From Pseudomonas baltica (lineage in GTDB: Bacteria > Pseudomonadota > Gammaproteobacteria > Pseudomonadales > Pseudomonadaceae): 64,000 nucleotides of DNA. The notes under the pieces are model-generated. The model made no database searches and was not told where the DNA came from. It saw only the letters and a list, made by a program, of their open reading frames with translations. The stretch is taken from the NCBI RefSeq assembly GCF_014235765.1, contig NZ_JACMYH010000001.1, positions 1,984,001-2,048,000 of the forward strand, read 5' to 3'. The position numbers and the translations under genes are program-made. Shown here piece by piece: positions 1 to 8,245 of this stretch (positions are counted from its first letter, which is position 1; every line of letters starts with the position of its first letter).

Positions 1-994
1 CCAGGTCCAGCGCCTGCAGCGGCTGGGCGATGCACGCCGCGTCGGCTACGCGCTCGCGGGCAGTCGGTTCCAGGGGCAAGTCCAGGCCGTTGCGCTCGGC
101 ATAGGCATCGGCCGCATCGAGCAGGGCCAGATAGTTCTCGTCACCCCGGTCGAGGTTGTCGTTCAGGTCCTGGGCAAAGGTGACGGTGCCATCGGCAAAA
201 CGCTCGGTCAGGCCGACCAGCACCATCCCGGCTTGCGCCAAGCGACGAAAGTCCACGGTATGCCCGCCACGGGCGCCACTGACGGCAATGGTGACGTGCT
301 CGCGGCCCGCCTGCACGGTCTCGCTGTCCCACAGCCCGAGCACACCCAGCCACCAGCAGAAATCCCGCCCGCGGTAAGCGCGTGGCGGCCGGTCGTGCGG
401 CCCAACCGACAGGTAGACCTTGCGTCCTGCGCGCAGCAGCTCCTCGGCGATCTGCACCCCGGATGACCCCGCACCGACCACCAGCACCGCGCCTGCGGGC
501 AATTGCTCGGGGTTGAAATAGTGCGCCGAATGGATCTGGTGAAGCGTTGAATCAGTGGGCGCGATGGCCGGGATGACCGGTTTCTGGAACGGCCCGGTGG
601 CCGACACCAGATGCTTGACCGAATAGGTGCCCGCGCTGGTTTCCACGGTGAAGCCGGCGCGACCGACGTTGCGCGTCACTCGCTTGACCTCCACACCGGT
701 CTTGATCGGCGCGTCGAATGTGCGGGCATAGGCTTCGAAATAATCGGCCACCTGCTCCTTGCCGGCGAAGCCATCCGGGTCCATATCGAATTCCAGGCCG
801 GGGAACCGATCGTGCCAGGCCGGGCCGTTGGCCACCAGTGAGTCCCAACGGCCCGAGCGCCAGGCTTCGGCGATGCGAGCCCGCTCCAGTACCAGGTGAG
901 GGATGCCCAGACGGCTCAGGTGCTCGCTCATGGCCACCCCGGCCTGTCCAGCACCCACTACCAGGGTGTCTATTTCGGTGATCTGTTGGTTCAT
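1..994 (-). CDS. Flavin-containing monooxygenase / FAD-NAD(P)-binding protein (partial, C-terminus off window)
   Basis: About 331 codons are visible from an ATG at 994; the 3' end lies beyond position 1. An FAD-binding Rossmann motif GAGQAG is at residues 14-19 and a second, NAD(P)H-type motif GAGSSG near residue 173, the two-dinucleotide-fold layout of class B flavin monooxygenases (CzcO/TrkA-like). Such enzymes use NADPH and O2 to hydroxylate or Baeyer-Villiger-oxidise small substrates in the cytoplasm. It is the last visible gene of a minus-strand run (ABC importer, PhyH oxygenase, solute-binding protein, class II aldolase), so a catabolic oxidation step is inferred. The substrate cannot be read from sequence. 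A plain FAD-dependent oxidoreductase is the alternative. Confidence 0.85.
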   Translation of the reverse strand, partial: MNQQITEIDTLVVGAGQAGVAMSEHLSRLGIPHLVLERARIAEAWRSGRWDSLVANGPAWHDRFPGLEFDMDPDGFAGKEQVADYFEAYARTFDAPIKTGVEVKRVTRNVGRAGFTVETSAGTYSVKHLVSATGPFQKPVIPAIAPTDSTLHQIHSAHYFNPEQLPAGAVLVVGAGSSGVQIAEELLRAGRKVYLSVGPHDRPPRAYRGRDFCWWLGVLGLWDSETVQAGREHVTIAVSGARGGHTVDFRRLAQAGMVLVGLTERFADGTVTFAQDLNDNLDRGDENYLALLDAADAYAERNGLDLPLEPTARERVADAACIAQPLQALDL

Positions 995-1116
995 CTTGGC
1001 ATCCTTCGGCAGGCCGTCAGGGCTTGCCGCTGTCTTCATGAAAATTCGAAAGCCGGGCACACGGCGTCCTGCGGCACCCGCGAGGCTGTGCAGAGCGCTC
1101 AGTGGGTGTCGGGTGC

Positions 1117-1848
1117 TCAGTCCACCAGCGAGGGATCCGCCTGAATCATCAGGTACTTCATTTCTTCGAAATGGCGCTGGGAAAAATCGCTGATTTTCTC
1201 CCAGTCTCGCGCGGTCTTTTCCGCCACTTCATCAGCCAGCACCTTGAGCGGCTGACCGGTCGACCAGGCGGTTACCAGAATCTGGCAGGCGCGCTCCAGG
1301 GTCCAGATGTCATCGAACGCCTCACCCACCGTGGGGGCGGTGACGATGACACCATGGTTGCCCATCAGCAGCCGGCTCTTGTCCTCCAGCAAGCTGGCCA
1401 GGCGGGCGCCCTCGGCGCTGGTATCGGCCATGCCGCCATACAGTTCATCCACCGCGACGCGGTTGAAATAGCGTGCCGTGTTCTGGTCGACCGGCACGAT
1501 CCTGGGCTGCGCCAGGCAGGCCACGGCGGTGGTATAGACCGGGTGCAGATGCAGCACCACACGGGCATCGGGCAGGCGCTGGTGAACCTGGCCGTGGATC
1601 GACCAGGCAGTGGCATCCACGTCCGGGCGCTGCGCGGCTTCGGCATCGTCGGCATCGAGCAGCAACAGATCGCTGGCCCGCAGGCGGGAAAAATGCACCC
1701 ATTTGGGGTTGAGCAGAAACTGCTTGCCGTCGGCGCTGATGGCCGCACTGAAATGGTTGGCGACCGCCTCATGCATGCCCAGGTGGGCGATGATGCGGAA
1801 CGTCGCCGCCAGGTCGACGCGCGTCTGTTCTTCGAAACTCAGGGCCAT
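1117..1848 (-). CDS. Class II aldolase/adducin family protein
   Basis: 243 residues from ATG 1848; a GTG at 1860 would add four residues but has no better ribosome site. The family's metal-binding signature is visible as H-L-H at residues 100/102 (within VVLHLHPVY), with a later His in GNHGV near residue 165, matching the zinc site of fuculose-1-phosphate aldolase and ribulose-5-phosphate epimerase relatives. Members cleave or epimerise sugar phosphates or, in the adducin-like branch, decarboxylate or cleave hydroxy acids. It lies between a solute-binding protein and a flavin monooxygenase in the same direction, so it probably acts on a product of the imported compound. No sugar kinase is nearby, so a non-phosphorylated substrate is plausible. 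Substrate unknown. Confidence 0.85.
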   Translation of the reverse strand: MALSFEEQTRVDLAATFRIIAHLGMHEAVANHFSAAISADGKQFLLNPKWVHFSRLRASDLLLLDADDAEAAQRPDVDATAWSIHGQVHQRLPDARVVLHLHPVYTTAVACLAQPRIVPVDQNTARYFNRVAVDELYGGMADTSAEGARLASLLEDKSRLLMGNHGVIVTAPTVGEAFDDIWTLERACQILVTAWSTGQPLKVLADEVAEKTARDWEKISDFSQRHFEEMKYLMIQADPSLVD

Positions 1849-1920
1849 GGCGCTGGGCACTCCGTTGGCACGTACCCGCGACGATCCGCGGGTACTGATG
1901 GCTGATCTTGACGTGCGCTA

Positions 1921-2754
1921 TCAGGGCTTGGGCATCAATGTGGCGATGTCATCGGCGGTCGGCGCCTGGAACTTGTACTTGGCCAGCAGGGCGGCGTACT
2001 CCGGGGTCTTGCTGTACTTTTCCAGGCCTTCGACGAGCGCGTTTCTGACGGCATCGTTGCCCTTCTTCACGCCGAAGCCGTTGAGCACCGGGTAGATCAG
2101 GGTCTGCGAGGAAATCACCACGCGATTGCCCAGCTTGTCGACCACACCACGGGCGACCGCCGCATCGGTGATCTGCGCCTCGACTGCGTGTGCCAGCATG
2201 GCCTGGGTTGCCTGTGGATCGGTGCCGTACTCGCTGATGGCAATCGGCTGCAGGCCATTCTTCACGCAATATTCGGCAGACAGCTTCTGCAACTGCTGCA
2301 ACCAGGACGTGGCACCCATGGAGCCGATCTTGTGGCCGCAGAACTCTTCGGGCGTCTTGGGCTGATAGTCACTGCCCTTCACCGCAAGTATCGACTCGCC
2401 ACTTTTCAGGTAAGGGACCATGTCGATCACCTTCAGGCGGTCGGCGGTGATGTACATCGACGAGTTGGTGATATCGAACCGTCCGGCCTGCAGTCCGCTG
2501 ATCAGGTTGGGAAAGCGCGTGTCGATGTTTTCCGCAGTCATGCCCATGACCTTGGCCAGACCGTCGAGAAATTCGATATCGAAGCCGGCGGGTTTGTTCT
2601 TCTCCATGTACTCGTAGGGGAAGAACGTCATATCGGAACCGGCGACGATCTTGCCGGGCTGCTGGAACGCCGAAGCGCTCAACGAGCTGGCAGCCAGGAC
2701 GGCGCCGAACACGGCCATGGCAACGGGGCGGACGATCAGGCTTGGCAATTTCAT
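1921..2754 (-). CDS. Amino-acid-type ABC transporter periplasmic solute-binding protein (SBP_bac_3)
   Basis: 277 residues starting at ATG 2754 behind a GAGGAA ribosome site. A Sec signal peptide covers about residues 1-29 (hydrophobic run ending in SASA). The mature part reads like family 3 polar-amino-acid binding proteins: MTFFPYEYMEKNKPAGFDIEF near the start, followed by the two alpha/beta lobes. It should capture a small zwitterionic ligand in the periplasm and deliver it to the fused permease/ATPase encoded at 3682-5202. Separation of the binding protein from its permease by a dioxygenase gene suggests that import and oxidation are expressed together. Ligand not predictable from sequence. 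Confidence 0.9.
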   Translation of the reverse strand: MKLPSLIVRPVAMAVFGAVLAASSLSASAFQQPGKIVAGSDMTFFPYEYMEKNKPAGFDIEFLDGLAKVMGMTAENIDTRFPNLISGLQAGRFDITNSSMYITADRLKVIDMVPYLKSGESILAVKGSDYQPKTPEEFCGHKIGSMGATSWLQQLQKLSAEYCVKNGLQPIAISEYGTDPQATQAMLAHAVEAQITDAAVARGVVDKLGNRVVISSQTLIYPVLNGFGVKKGNDAVRNALVEGLEKYSKTPEYAALLAKYKFQAPTADDIATLMPKP

Positions 2755-2779
2755 GGGGTATTCCTCGCAGTCAATGGAG

Positions 2780-3652
2780 TCAGGCAGTCGTCAGGTCGGT
2801 ACCGGCCTGCTGGACGAAAAATGATGCACCCTTGGGTTTCTGGGGCAGGCGAACGTGGTGATCGGTGCTGCGCACCAGGCCGCTCTCGCGCCCGGCCACC
2901 AGAAGCCCGGCGTGCTCGCTGGGCAGCGGGTTGTCGGCCAGCGGCAAAGCGTCCTCGGCGGCGTAGACGCTGATGAACAGGGTTCGCGGATCTTCGGTGT
3001 GGTTGGGGCTTGAGGCATGCAGCAGACGGGTGTGCATGAAGCACACCGAACCCGGCGGACCGAAGCACGCCACCGGTGCCTGGCAGTGCTCATCGACCAC
3101 GGCATCGGCCACCGCACCGGTAAAGCGCTCGTCGTGCCAGTGCGACCACAGCGGGCCCGTGTGGCTGCCGGGGATGACCTTGAGCGGGCCGTTCTGCGGG
3201 GTCACTTCGCTGACCATCAACAGCGCCGTCACCAGGTCATCGTTGCTGTGCGGGGTGAACAGGAAATCCTGGTGCCATTTCACCTGGGTGGCGGTGTGCG
3301 GCAGCTTGGAGTTGATCTTGCTGTGGTGGAAGCGCGTACCGGCGCCGCCGATCAGCTGTCCGGCAATCTCGGCCATGCGCGATGCGAAGGCGGCCTGGCG
3401 ATACGCCGGCGAAATCTCGGTGGGCGAGGCCACGCGGCGCAGCGAAGGATGGTCCGCGCGGTGATCGCTTTCCACATCGAAGCGAGGGCGCCCATCCAGT
3501 GTTTCACCCCAGGCCAGGGACTGGCTGCGGCTGTCCTGAACCCACTGGTCGAAGTCCTGTTGCAGCGCGGCGACTTCCGGCGCAGCCAGCACATCCTCCA
3601 CAACCAGAAAGCCATCTCGATGAAACCGGTCTATCTGCCATTGCTCGATCAT
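2780..3652 (-). CDS. Phytanoyl-CoA dioxygenase (PhyH) family Fe(II)/2-oxoglutarate oxygenase
   Basis: 290 residues from ATG 3652; an upstream GTG at 3667 adds five residues without a clear ribosome site. The iron facial triad is visible: H127-x-D129 in KWHQDFLF and H212 in LLHASSPNH, with R223 (EDPRTLF) placed to bind the 2-oxoglutarate carboxylate. PhyH enzymes hydroxylate C-H bonds using O2 and 2-oxoglutarate; bacterial members act on amino acids, ectoine, phosphonates and natural products as well as acyl-CoAs. The setting with an amino-acid-type importer favours a small polar substrate over a fatty acyl-CoA. It is 25 bases from the binding-protein start and 29 from the end of the permease/ATPase gene, so cotranscription is likely. 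Confidence 0.88.
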   Translation of the reverse strand: MIEQWQIDRFHRDGFLVVEDVLAAPEVAALQQDFDQWVQDSRSQSLAWGETLDGRPRFDVESDHRADHPSLRRVASPTEISPAYRQAAFASRMAEIAGQLIGGAGTRFHHSKINSKLPHTATQVKWHQDFLFTPHSNDDLVTALLMVSEVTPQNGPLKVIPGSHTGPLWSHWHDERFTGAVADAVVDEHCQAPVACFGPPGSVCFMHTRLLHASSPNHTEDPRTLFISVYAAEDALPLADNPLPSEHAGLLVAGRESGLVRSTDHHVRLPQKPKGASFFVQQAGTDLTTA

Positions 3653-3681
3653 GTTTGCTACTCGCACCAGTTAGGTTGGAT

Positions 3682-5202
3682 TCAAGCCAACGAGACATCT
3701 TTGAGGAACGCTTCCACCCGCGGGTTGTGCCCGCTACGCAGCGCCTGCGGACTGTCATCGCAGACCACGCGGCCCTTCTCCATGAAGACGATGCGATCGG
3801 AAACCTTGAAGGCGAAATTCATTTCGTGGGTCACGATGATCATGGTGATGCCTTCGCTGGCCAGCGCTTCGATGACCTGCAACACCTCGTTGACCTTCTC
3901 CGGGTCGAGCGCCGAGGTGGGTTCGTCGAACAGCATGATCTGTGGGCGCATCATCAGTGCGCGAGCAATCGCCACGCGTTGCTGTTGGCCACCGGACAAC
4001 TGATGCGGGTACTTCCAGGCATGGTCGAGCATGCCGACCTTGTGCAGCAGGGCGTAGGCCTGCTGCCGGAGATCGGCCAGCGGCGCCAGGCGGTGATAAC
4101 GCGGGGCCATGAGCAGGTTGTTGAGCACGGTCATGTGCGGGAACAGGTTAAAGCTCTGGAACACCATGCCGATGTTCAGGCGATGCTCGGCGTGTTCTAC
4201 ATAGCGCTGCGGCTGTGCGCCCTGTCGGTCCAGGTGAATGAACGGCTGGCCGTTGATCTTGATGTCACCGTTGTCGATCTGCTCCAGCCCGTTGAGCAGG
4301 CGAATCAGCGTGGTCTTGCCCGAGCCCGAAGGGCCGATGACCGACACCACTTCACCCGGCTGGATCTGCAAGCTCACCGCGCCCAGTACTTCGACGTCGT
4401 TGTAGGCCTTGTGCAGCTTGGTCGCCTGCAGCGCGGGGCCAGTCGAATCGCTGTTGGGCCGCGCCACGGCAGCCTTGTGCTCGGTGGCCAGGCGCAGCAC
4501 TTCGGCATCGGGCAGGCGCGCGGCCTTGGTCTGGGTCACGTCCAGATAGCGCTCCAGGCGCTTGAGCAGAAAGTCGAACACGGTCACGATCAGCACGTAG
4601 AAGAACGCCACTCCGGCCATGGTTTCCATGACCAGGAAGTTCTGCGAGTACAGGCGCTGACCCACCATGAGGATCTCGGTCAACGAGATCACCGACACCA
4701 GCGAGCTGAGCTTGACGATGGAGATGAACTCATTGGTGAGCGAAGGCAGCGCCACCCGCAATGCCTGGGGAATGACGATGCGCCATTGCGTGCCCGCAAA
4801 CCGCAGGCCCAGGGCCCGGGCGGCCTCGCTCTGGCCCTTGGCGATGGACAGCAAGCCACCACGATGGATCTCTGCGACGTAGGCGGTTTCACTGAGCACC
4901 AGCGCGATCAGGCCAGCCCAGAACGGGTTGGCCAGCACGGCCGATGTGGACGGCATCGCCTGCGGCAGGTTGTAGACGAATATCAGCAGCACCAACAGCG
5001 GCAGACTGCGAAACAGCCAGATATAACCGCGCGCTGGCAGATTGATCAATGGACGGGTGGACTGCTTCGCCAGGGCTAGAACAAAGCCCAGCACGATACT
5101 GATGACCCAGGTCAATACACTGAGTTGAATCACGGTCCAGGCCGCCATCCAGAACTCGGTATCGCTGAGCAGACCAAACATGTATTTCCAGTCAAACGTC
5201 AT
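3682..5202 (-). CDS. Fused amino-acid ABC transporter permease/ATP-binding protein
   Basis: 506 residues from ATG 5202 (a TTG at 5226 is the longer option). Residues 1 to about 225 form a HisM-type permease with several membrane segments and the cytoplasmic EAA loop (EAARALGLRFAG). After a linker near 225-255 comes a complete ATPase: Walker A GPSGSGKT near 287-294, signature LSGGQQQR near 400, and Walker B LFDEPTSALDP. Permease and ATPase are normally separate genes; here one chain carries both, so a homodimer could form the whole membrane transporter. No frameshift or stop is seen at the junction, so this is a true fusion. It is first in the minus-strand cluster and divergent from the LysR gene. 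Confidence 0.92.
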   Translation of the reverse strand: MTFDWKYMFGLLSDTEFWMAAWTVIQLSVLTWVISIVLGFVLALAKQSTRPLINLPARGYIWLFRSLPLLVLLIFVYNLPQAMPSTSAVLANPFWAGLIALVLSETAYVAEIHRGGLLSIAKGQSEAARALGLRFAGTQWRIVIPQALRVALPSLTNEFISIVKLSSLVSVISLTEILMVGQRLYSQNFLVMETMAGVAFFYVLIVTVFDFLLKRLERYLDVTQTKAARLPDAEVLRLATEHKAAVARPNSDSTGPALQATKLHKAYNDVEVLGAVSLQIQPGEVVSVIGPSGSGKTTLIRLLNGLEQIDNGDIKINGQPFIHLDRQGAQPQRYVEHAEHRLNIGMVFQSFNLFPHMTVLNNLLMAPRYHRLAPLADLRQQAYALLHKVGMLDHAWKYPHQLSGGQQQRVAIARALMMRPQIMLFDEPTSALDPEKVNEVLQVIEALASEGITMIIVTHEMNFAFKVSDRIVFMEKGRVVCDDSPQALRSGHNPRVEAFLKDVSLA

Positions 5203-5714
5203 CGTCGGCTCGCTCGGCAAGGTCAATAGTGATGGGTGACTTCCTGTCGGATCTGAACTTCGAACGTTGCCCGTTCTGCCCGTCTTGTAACCATCATGAT
5301 TGATGCCAGGTCGTGCCGAAATTAGTAAATTCGAGCCCCTTGCATAGGAAAAACCTAAGCAGGAGCGGCACGGTTAGTTCGCTACAGAAGACTGCGTACG
5401 CTACGCAGTGAAACAACCACGACCTTCGAAAAGCCCGTGCACGGTATTGGCGCGGTGAACTTCCAGTCCGTGCGAACATGGGGCGTTTCGCTGCGCAAAG
5501 GCAAACCTGCCTGTATTTGCTGGATGTGCCGGAATGTCGCAGCCAGGAGCGCCCTGGTGAAGCAGGCTGCCGTGCCGCGCCACGGGAACATCCCGCAATG
5601 CTGGCGACAAGGCCAGGCCAGTACTGGCATGGTCTTCGCACAGCCTTGGCAAAGATAGGTAAAACCTATTCAGCCAGCGCATTGCGGAACTGCGCTGCAC
5701 AGGAGTCGAACGTG
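5203..5714. promoter_or_regulatory. Divergent intergenic region of the catabolic cluster with two LysR-type operator candidates
   Basis: This 512-base stretch separates the ABC transporter gene (minus) from the LysR gene (plus). I see no convincing gene in it: the open frames have no family-like sequence and no ribosome site. Two copies of one palindrome are present, ATAGGAAAAACCTAA at 5344-5358 and ATAGGTAAAACCTAT at 5655-5669. Both contain TAGGnAAAACCTA, a T-N11-A dyad as bound by LysR-type regulators. One lies near each divergent gene, which fits control of both the cluster and the regulator's own gene. Binding itself is inferred. Confidence 0.6.
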
Positions 5715-6671
5715 ATGCACTTTACCCTGCGGCAACTTAAATACTTCGTGGCTGCCGTAGAACAGGACAGCATTGCCGAAGCGTCCAGACAACTGCATAT
5801 ATCCCAGCCGTCCATCTCGGTTGCCATCAAGAATCTGGAAGAAGCCTTCAACCAACCCTTGTTCGTTCGCCATCATGCCCAGGGTGTTTCACTTACCGCT
5901 GGGGGCGGCAGGATCTATGAGAAGGCCAAGGAGTTGTTGCGCCTGTCCCAGGAATTGGAACAGGACTCACGCGCCGAGAATGGCAATGTTTCCGGCACTA
6001 TTGCCATTGGCTGTTTCGAATCGGCAGCGCCTTTGTACATGCCCAAGTTAGTGGCTGGATTCAAAAGCCTGTACCCGGAAGTTTCCATTCAGTTGTATGA
6101 CGGCGAACAACATGAATTGATGCATGGCCTGCACCGGGGTCGCTTCGATCTGGCTTTTCTCTACGATCTGGAGCTGGGCACGACCATCCACAAACAGGCC
6201 CTCAACGCACCGCACAAGCCCTACGCCCTGCTGCCTGTCGAGCACCCCCTGGCACAGCAGCCATCCGTGACCTTGCAGGCCCTGAGCCAGGAGCCGATGA
6301 TCCTGCTCGACGCCGTCCCCAGTCGCAGCTACTTCATGGATATCTTCACCGAAAAAGGCTATGCGCCAGTGGTCGCCTACAGCTCCCCTTCCATTGAAAT
6401 GGTGCGCTGCATGGTGGGGCAAGGTCTGGGGTTTTCGGTGCTGGTGACGCGGCCGTGTACGCAGATGACATACGACGGCAAGCTGCTGGCTCATCTGGAG
6501 ATCGAAGACGATATGCCTGCCTCGACCTTGGTGATGGCGCACCTGCGCAACAACCAGCCAAGTCGGGCGACCCGGCTGTTCATGGAGTACTGTTCAAGTG
6601 TGGAGCTGACGCCACCTGGGGCGGCGGCGCCTGCGATCGAGGCAGAGCGAGAGGCTTACTGCCCGGCTTGA
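5715..6671 (+). CDS. LysR-type transcriptional regulator of the catabolic cluster
   Basis: 318 residues. The start chosen is ATG 5715, because family homology begins exactly there (MHFTLRQLKYFVAAVEQ) after an AGGAG site at about 5700-5704; a longer open frame upstream is not LysR-like. Residues 1-60 form the winged HTH (SIAEASRQLHISQPSISVAI), followed by the periplasmic-binding-protein-like effector domain. It is divergent from the ABC/PhyH/aldolase/monooxygenase cluster and is the obvious candidate regulator, with matching dyads at 5344-5358 and 5655-5669. The effector is presumably the imported compound or a breakdown product. Its last 16 bases overlap the convergent glycine-zipper gene. 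Confidence 0.93.
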   Translation: MHFTLRQLKYFVAAVEQDSIAEASRQLHISQPSISVAIKNLEEAFNQPLFVRHHAQGVSLTAGGGRIYEKAKELLRLSQELEQDSRAENGNVSGTIAIGCFESAAPLYMPKLVAGFKSLYPEVSIQLYDGEQHELMHGLHRGRFDLAFLYDLELGTTIHKQALNAPHKPYALLPVEHPLAQQPSVTLQALSQEPMILLDAVPSRSYFMDIFTEKGYAPVVAYSSPSIEMVRCMVGQGLGFSVLVTRPCTQMTYDGKLLAHLEIEDDMPASTLVMAHLRNNQPSRATRLFMEYCSSVELTPPGAAAPAIEAEREAYCPA

Positions 6672-7204
6672 TTTTCGCCCAGGATCAACTGACCCTGCTT
6701 GTTCACAGGGATCTGCGAACCGGGATCACGATCCATGCGCACCTGGCCAACCTTGCCATCGAGCTGGTACTTCACATTGTAGCCAACGACCTTGTCGCTG
6801 ATGTCGTTGACGGTATTGCAGCGCGTCTGGGTGGTGGTGTAGGTGTCCCGGCCTTGCATGCCTTCCTGCACCTTGTTGCCTGCATAGCCACCGCCGACGG
6901 CACCGGCCACGGTCGCGATCTTCTTGCCATTGCCACCGCCGACTTGGTTGCCGAGCAAACCACCTGCCACTGCACCAAGGACGCTGCCAACGATCTGATG
7001 CTGGTCCTGAACGGCCTTCTGCCGAGTCACGGTGACGTCCTTGCACACTTCGCGAGGCGTCTTGATCTGCTGCTTGATCGGCTCTGCGGCCAATACGTCA
7101 GCGTACTCGGGGCCCTTGTTCACGAGGCTGTAGGTTGCAACGGCACCTCCGGCTGTAACACCGACTGCACCGAGCACTGCACCAATCAGCAACGATTTAT
7201 TCAC
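6656..7204 (-). CDS. Glycine-zipper 2TM domain protein, outer-membrane-associated (SlyB/RcpA-like)
   Basis: 182 residues. The start is taken as GTG 7204 because a perfect AGGAGG sits six bases upstream and the signal-anchor sequence (NKSLLIGAVLGAVGVTAGG) begins there; the longer frame lacks a ribosome site. An N-terminal hydrophobic segment is followed by a periplasmic stretch and, around residues 75-115, a double glycine zipper (IVGSVLGAVAGGLLGNQVG, then VAGAVGGGYAGNKV) typical of the 2TM family that inserts into the outer membrane. No lipobox cysteine is visible. Its 3' end overlaps the LysR gene tail to tail. The role is probably envelope maintenance; no precise function is known. Confidence 0.85.
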   Translation of the reverse strand: MNKSLLIGAVLGAVGVTAGGAVATYSLVNKGPEYADVLAAEPIKQQIKTPREVCKDVTVTRQKAVQDQHQIVGSVLGAVAGGLLGNQVGGGNGKKIATVAGAVGGGYAGNKVQEGMQGRDTYTTTQTRCNTVNDISDKVVGYNVKYQLDGKVGQVRMDRDPGSQIPVNKQGQLILGENQAGQ

Positions 7205-7261
7205 TTTGAACCTCCTGACTACAATCATGGCACGAAGCCACGCTTCCATGCCTTGGAGCAT

Positions 7262-7291
7262 AAAAAAAGGCGCGAGTTCAATACTCGCGCC
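7262..7291 (-). terminator. Rho-independent terminator after secF
   Basis: A nine-base-pair stem, GGCGCGAGT (7269-7277) against ACTCGCGCC (7283-7291), with a five-base loop, is followed on the minus strand by a seven-base T run (A run at 7262-7268). It lies 34 bases past the secF stop and before the glycine-zipper gene, so it closes the queA-to-secF transcript. Confidence 0.88.
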
Positions 7292-7324
7292 TTTCGGGCC
7301 TTGCCGTTGGGACAGTCGAACGTC

Positions 7325-8236
7325 TTATGGACGGTCGTCGACCTGGTCCTTGGCCACTGGAGGAATCAGATCCTCGCTGCTCAGGTTCAGCCAGATCAGT
7401 ACCACGTTGGCGATGTAGATCGACGAGTAGGTACCGGCCATCACGCCGATGAACAGCGCCAGCGAGAAGCCCCACAGGTTGTCGCCACCGAAGAACATCA
7501 GTGCGGCGATGGCCAGCAAGGTCGACACCGAGGTCGCCACGGTTCGCAGCAGCGTCTGCGTGGTGGACACGTTGATGTTCTCCATCAAGGACGCCTTGCG
7601 CATCACCCGGAAGTTCTCGCGAACCCGGTCGAATACCACGATGGTGTCGTTGAGCGAGTAACCGATGATGGCCAGTACCGCAGCCAGCACCGTCAGGTCG
7701 AAGGTGATCTGGAAGAACGACAGCAGGCCGACGGTGACGATCACGTCGTGGATCAACGAGAGGATCGCGCCGACTGCAAACTTCCACTGGAAGCGGAACG
7801 CCAGATAGATGAGCACGCCGCCCAGCGCCAGCAGCATGCCGAGGCCGCCCTGGTCGCGCAGTTCTTCACCCACCTGCGGACCGACGAATTCGACGCGCTT
7901 GACCGTGGCAGGGTTGTCGCCACCGACCGTCTGCAGCGCCGCTGCGACCTGGTTGCCCAATTGCGGGTCTTCACCCGGCATGCGCACCAGCAGGTCGGTG
8001 GTAGCACCGAAGTTCTGCACCACGGCATCGTGATAACCGGCTTTCACCAGCTCTTCACGCACCAGGCCCAGGTCGGCCGGCTTTTCGTAGGTCAGCTCGA
8101 TGAGCGTACCGCCGGTGAAGTCCAGCCCGTAGTTCATGCCCTTGTGAAACATGCTGAACAACGCCAGCACGGTAAGGAGCACGGTGATGGCGAACGCAAT
8201 ATTGCGAACGCCCATGAAGTTGATGGTACGTAACAT
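7325..8236 (-). CDS. secF: Protein translocase subunit SecF
   Basis: 303 residues, start ATG 8236. SecF is the second subunit of the SecDF-YajC complex of the inner membrane, which uses the proton gradient to help pull preproteins through SecYEG. The chain has the expected order: a first membrane segment (residues 12-31), a periplasmic loop with the family motif GLDFTGGTLIEL near residue 37, then five more membrane helices in the C-terminal half, including the RND-like stretch ending SLNDTIVVFDRVREN. Length is normal for the family. It starts nine bases after the secD stop in the same operon. Confidence 0.97.
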   Translation of the reverse strand: MLRTINFMGVRNIAFAITVLLTVLALFSMFHKGMNYGLDFTGGTLIELTYEKPADLGLVREELVKAGYHDAVVQNFGATTDLLVRMPGEDPQLGNQVAAALQTVGGDNPATVKRVEFVGPQVGEELRDQGGLGMLLALGGVLIYLAFRFQWKFAVGAILSLIHDVIVTVGLLSFFQITFDLTVLAAVLAIIGYSLNDTIVVFDRVRENFRVMRKASLMENINVSTTQTLLRTVATSVSTLLAIAALMFFGGDNLWGFSLALFIGVMAGTYSSIYIANVVLIWLNLSSEDLIPPVAKDQVDDRP

Positions 8237-8245
8237 GGCAGCCCC

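Noticed and set aside
3382..5079. 565-codon plus-strand open frame
   Set aside because: It is antisense to the ABC permease/ATPase gene, which has intact motifs on the minus strand; its composition (His/Gln/Arg-rich) is typical of an antisense shadow in GC-rich DNA.
5294..5700. Open frames of 70-115 codons in the LysR divergent region
   Set aside because: They overlap one another on one strand, lack ribosome sites and resemble no family. The region carries the two operator candidates instead.
6455..8233. 592-codon plus-strand open frame
   Set aside because: Antisense to secF and the glycine-zipper gene, with no ribosome site and no recognisable domain.
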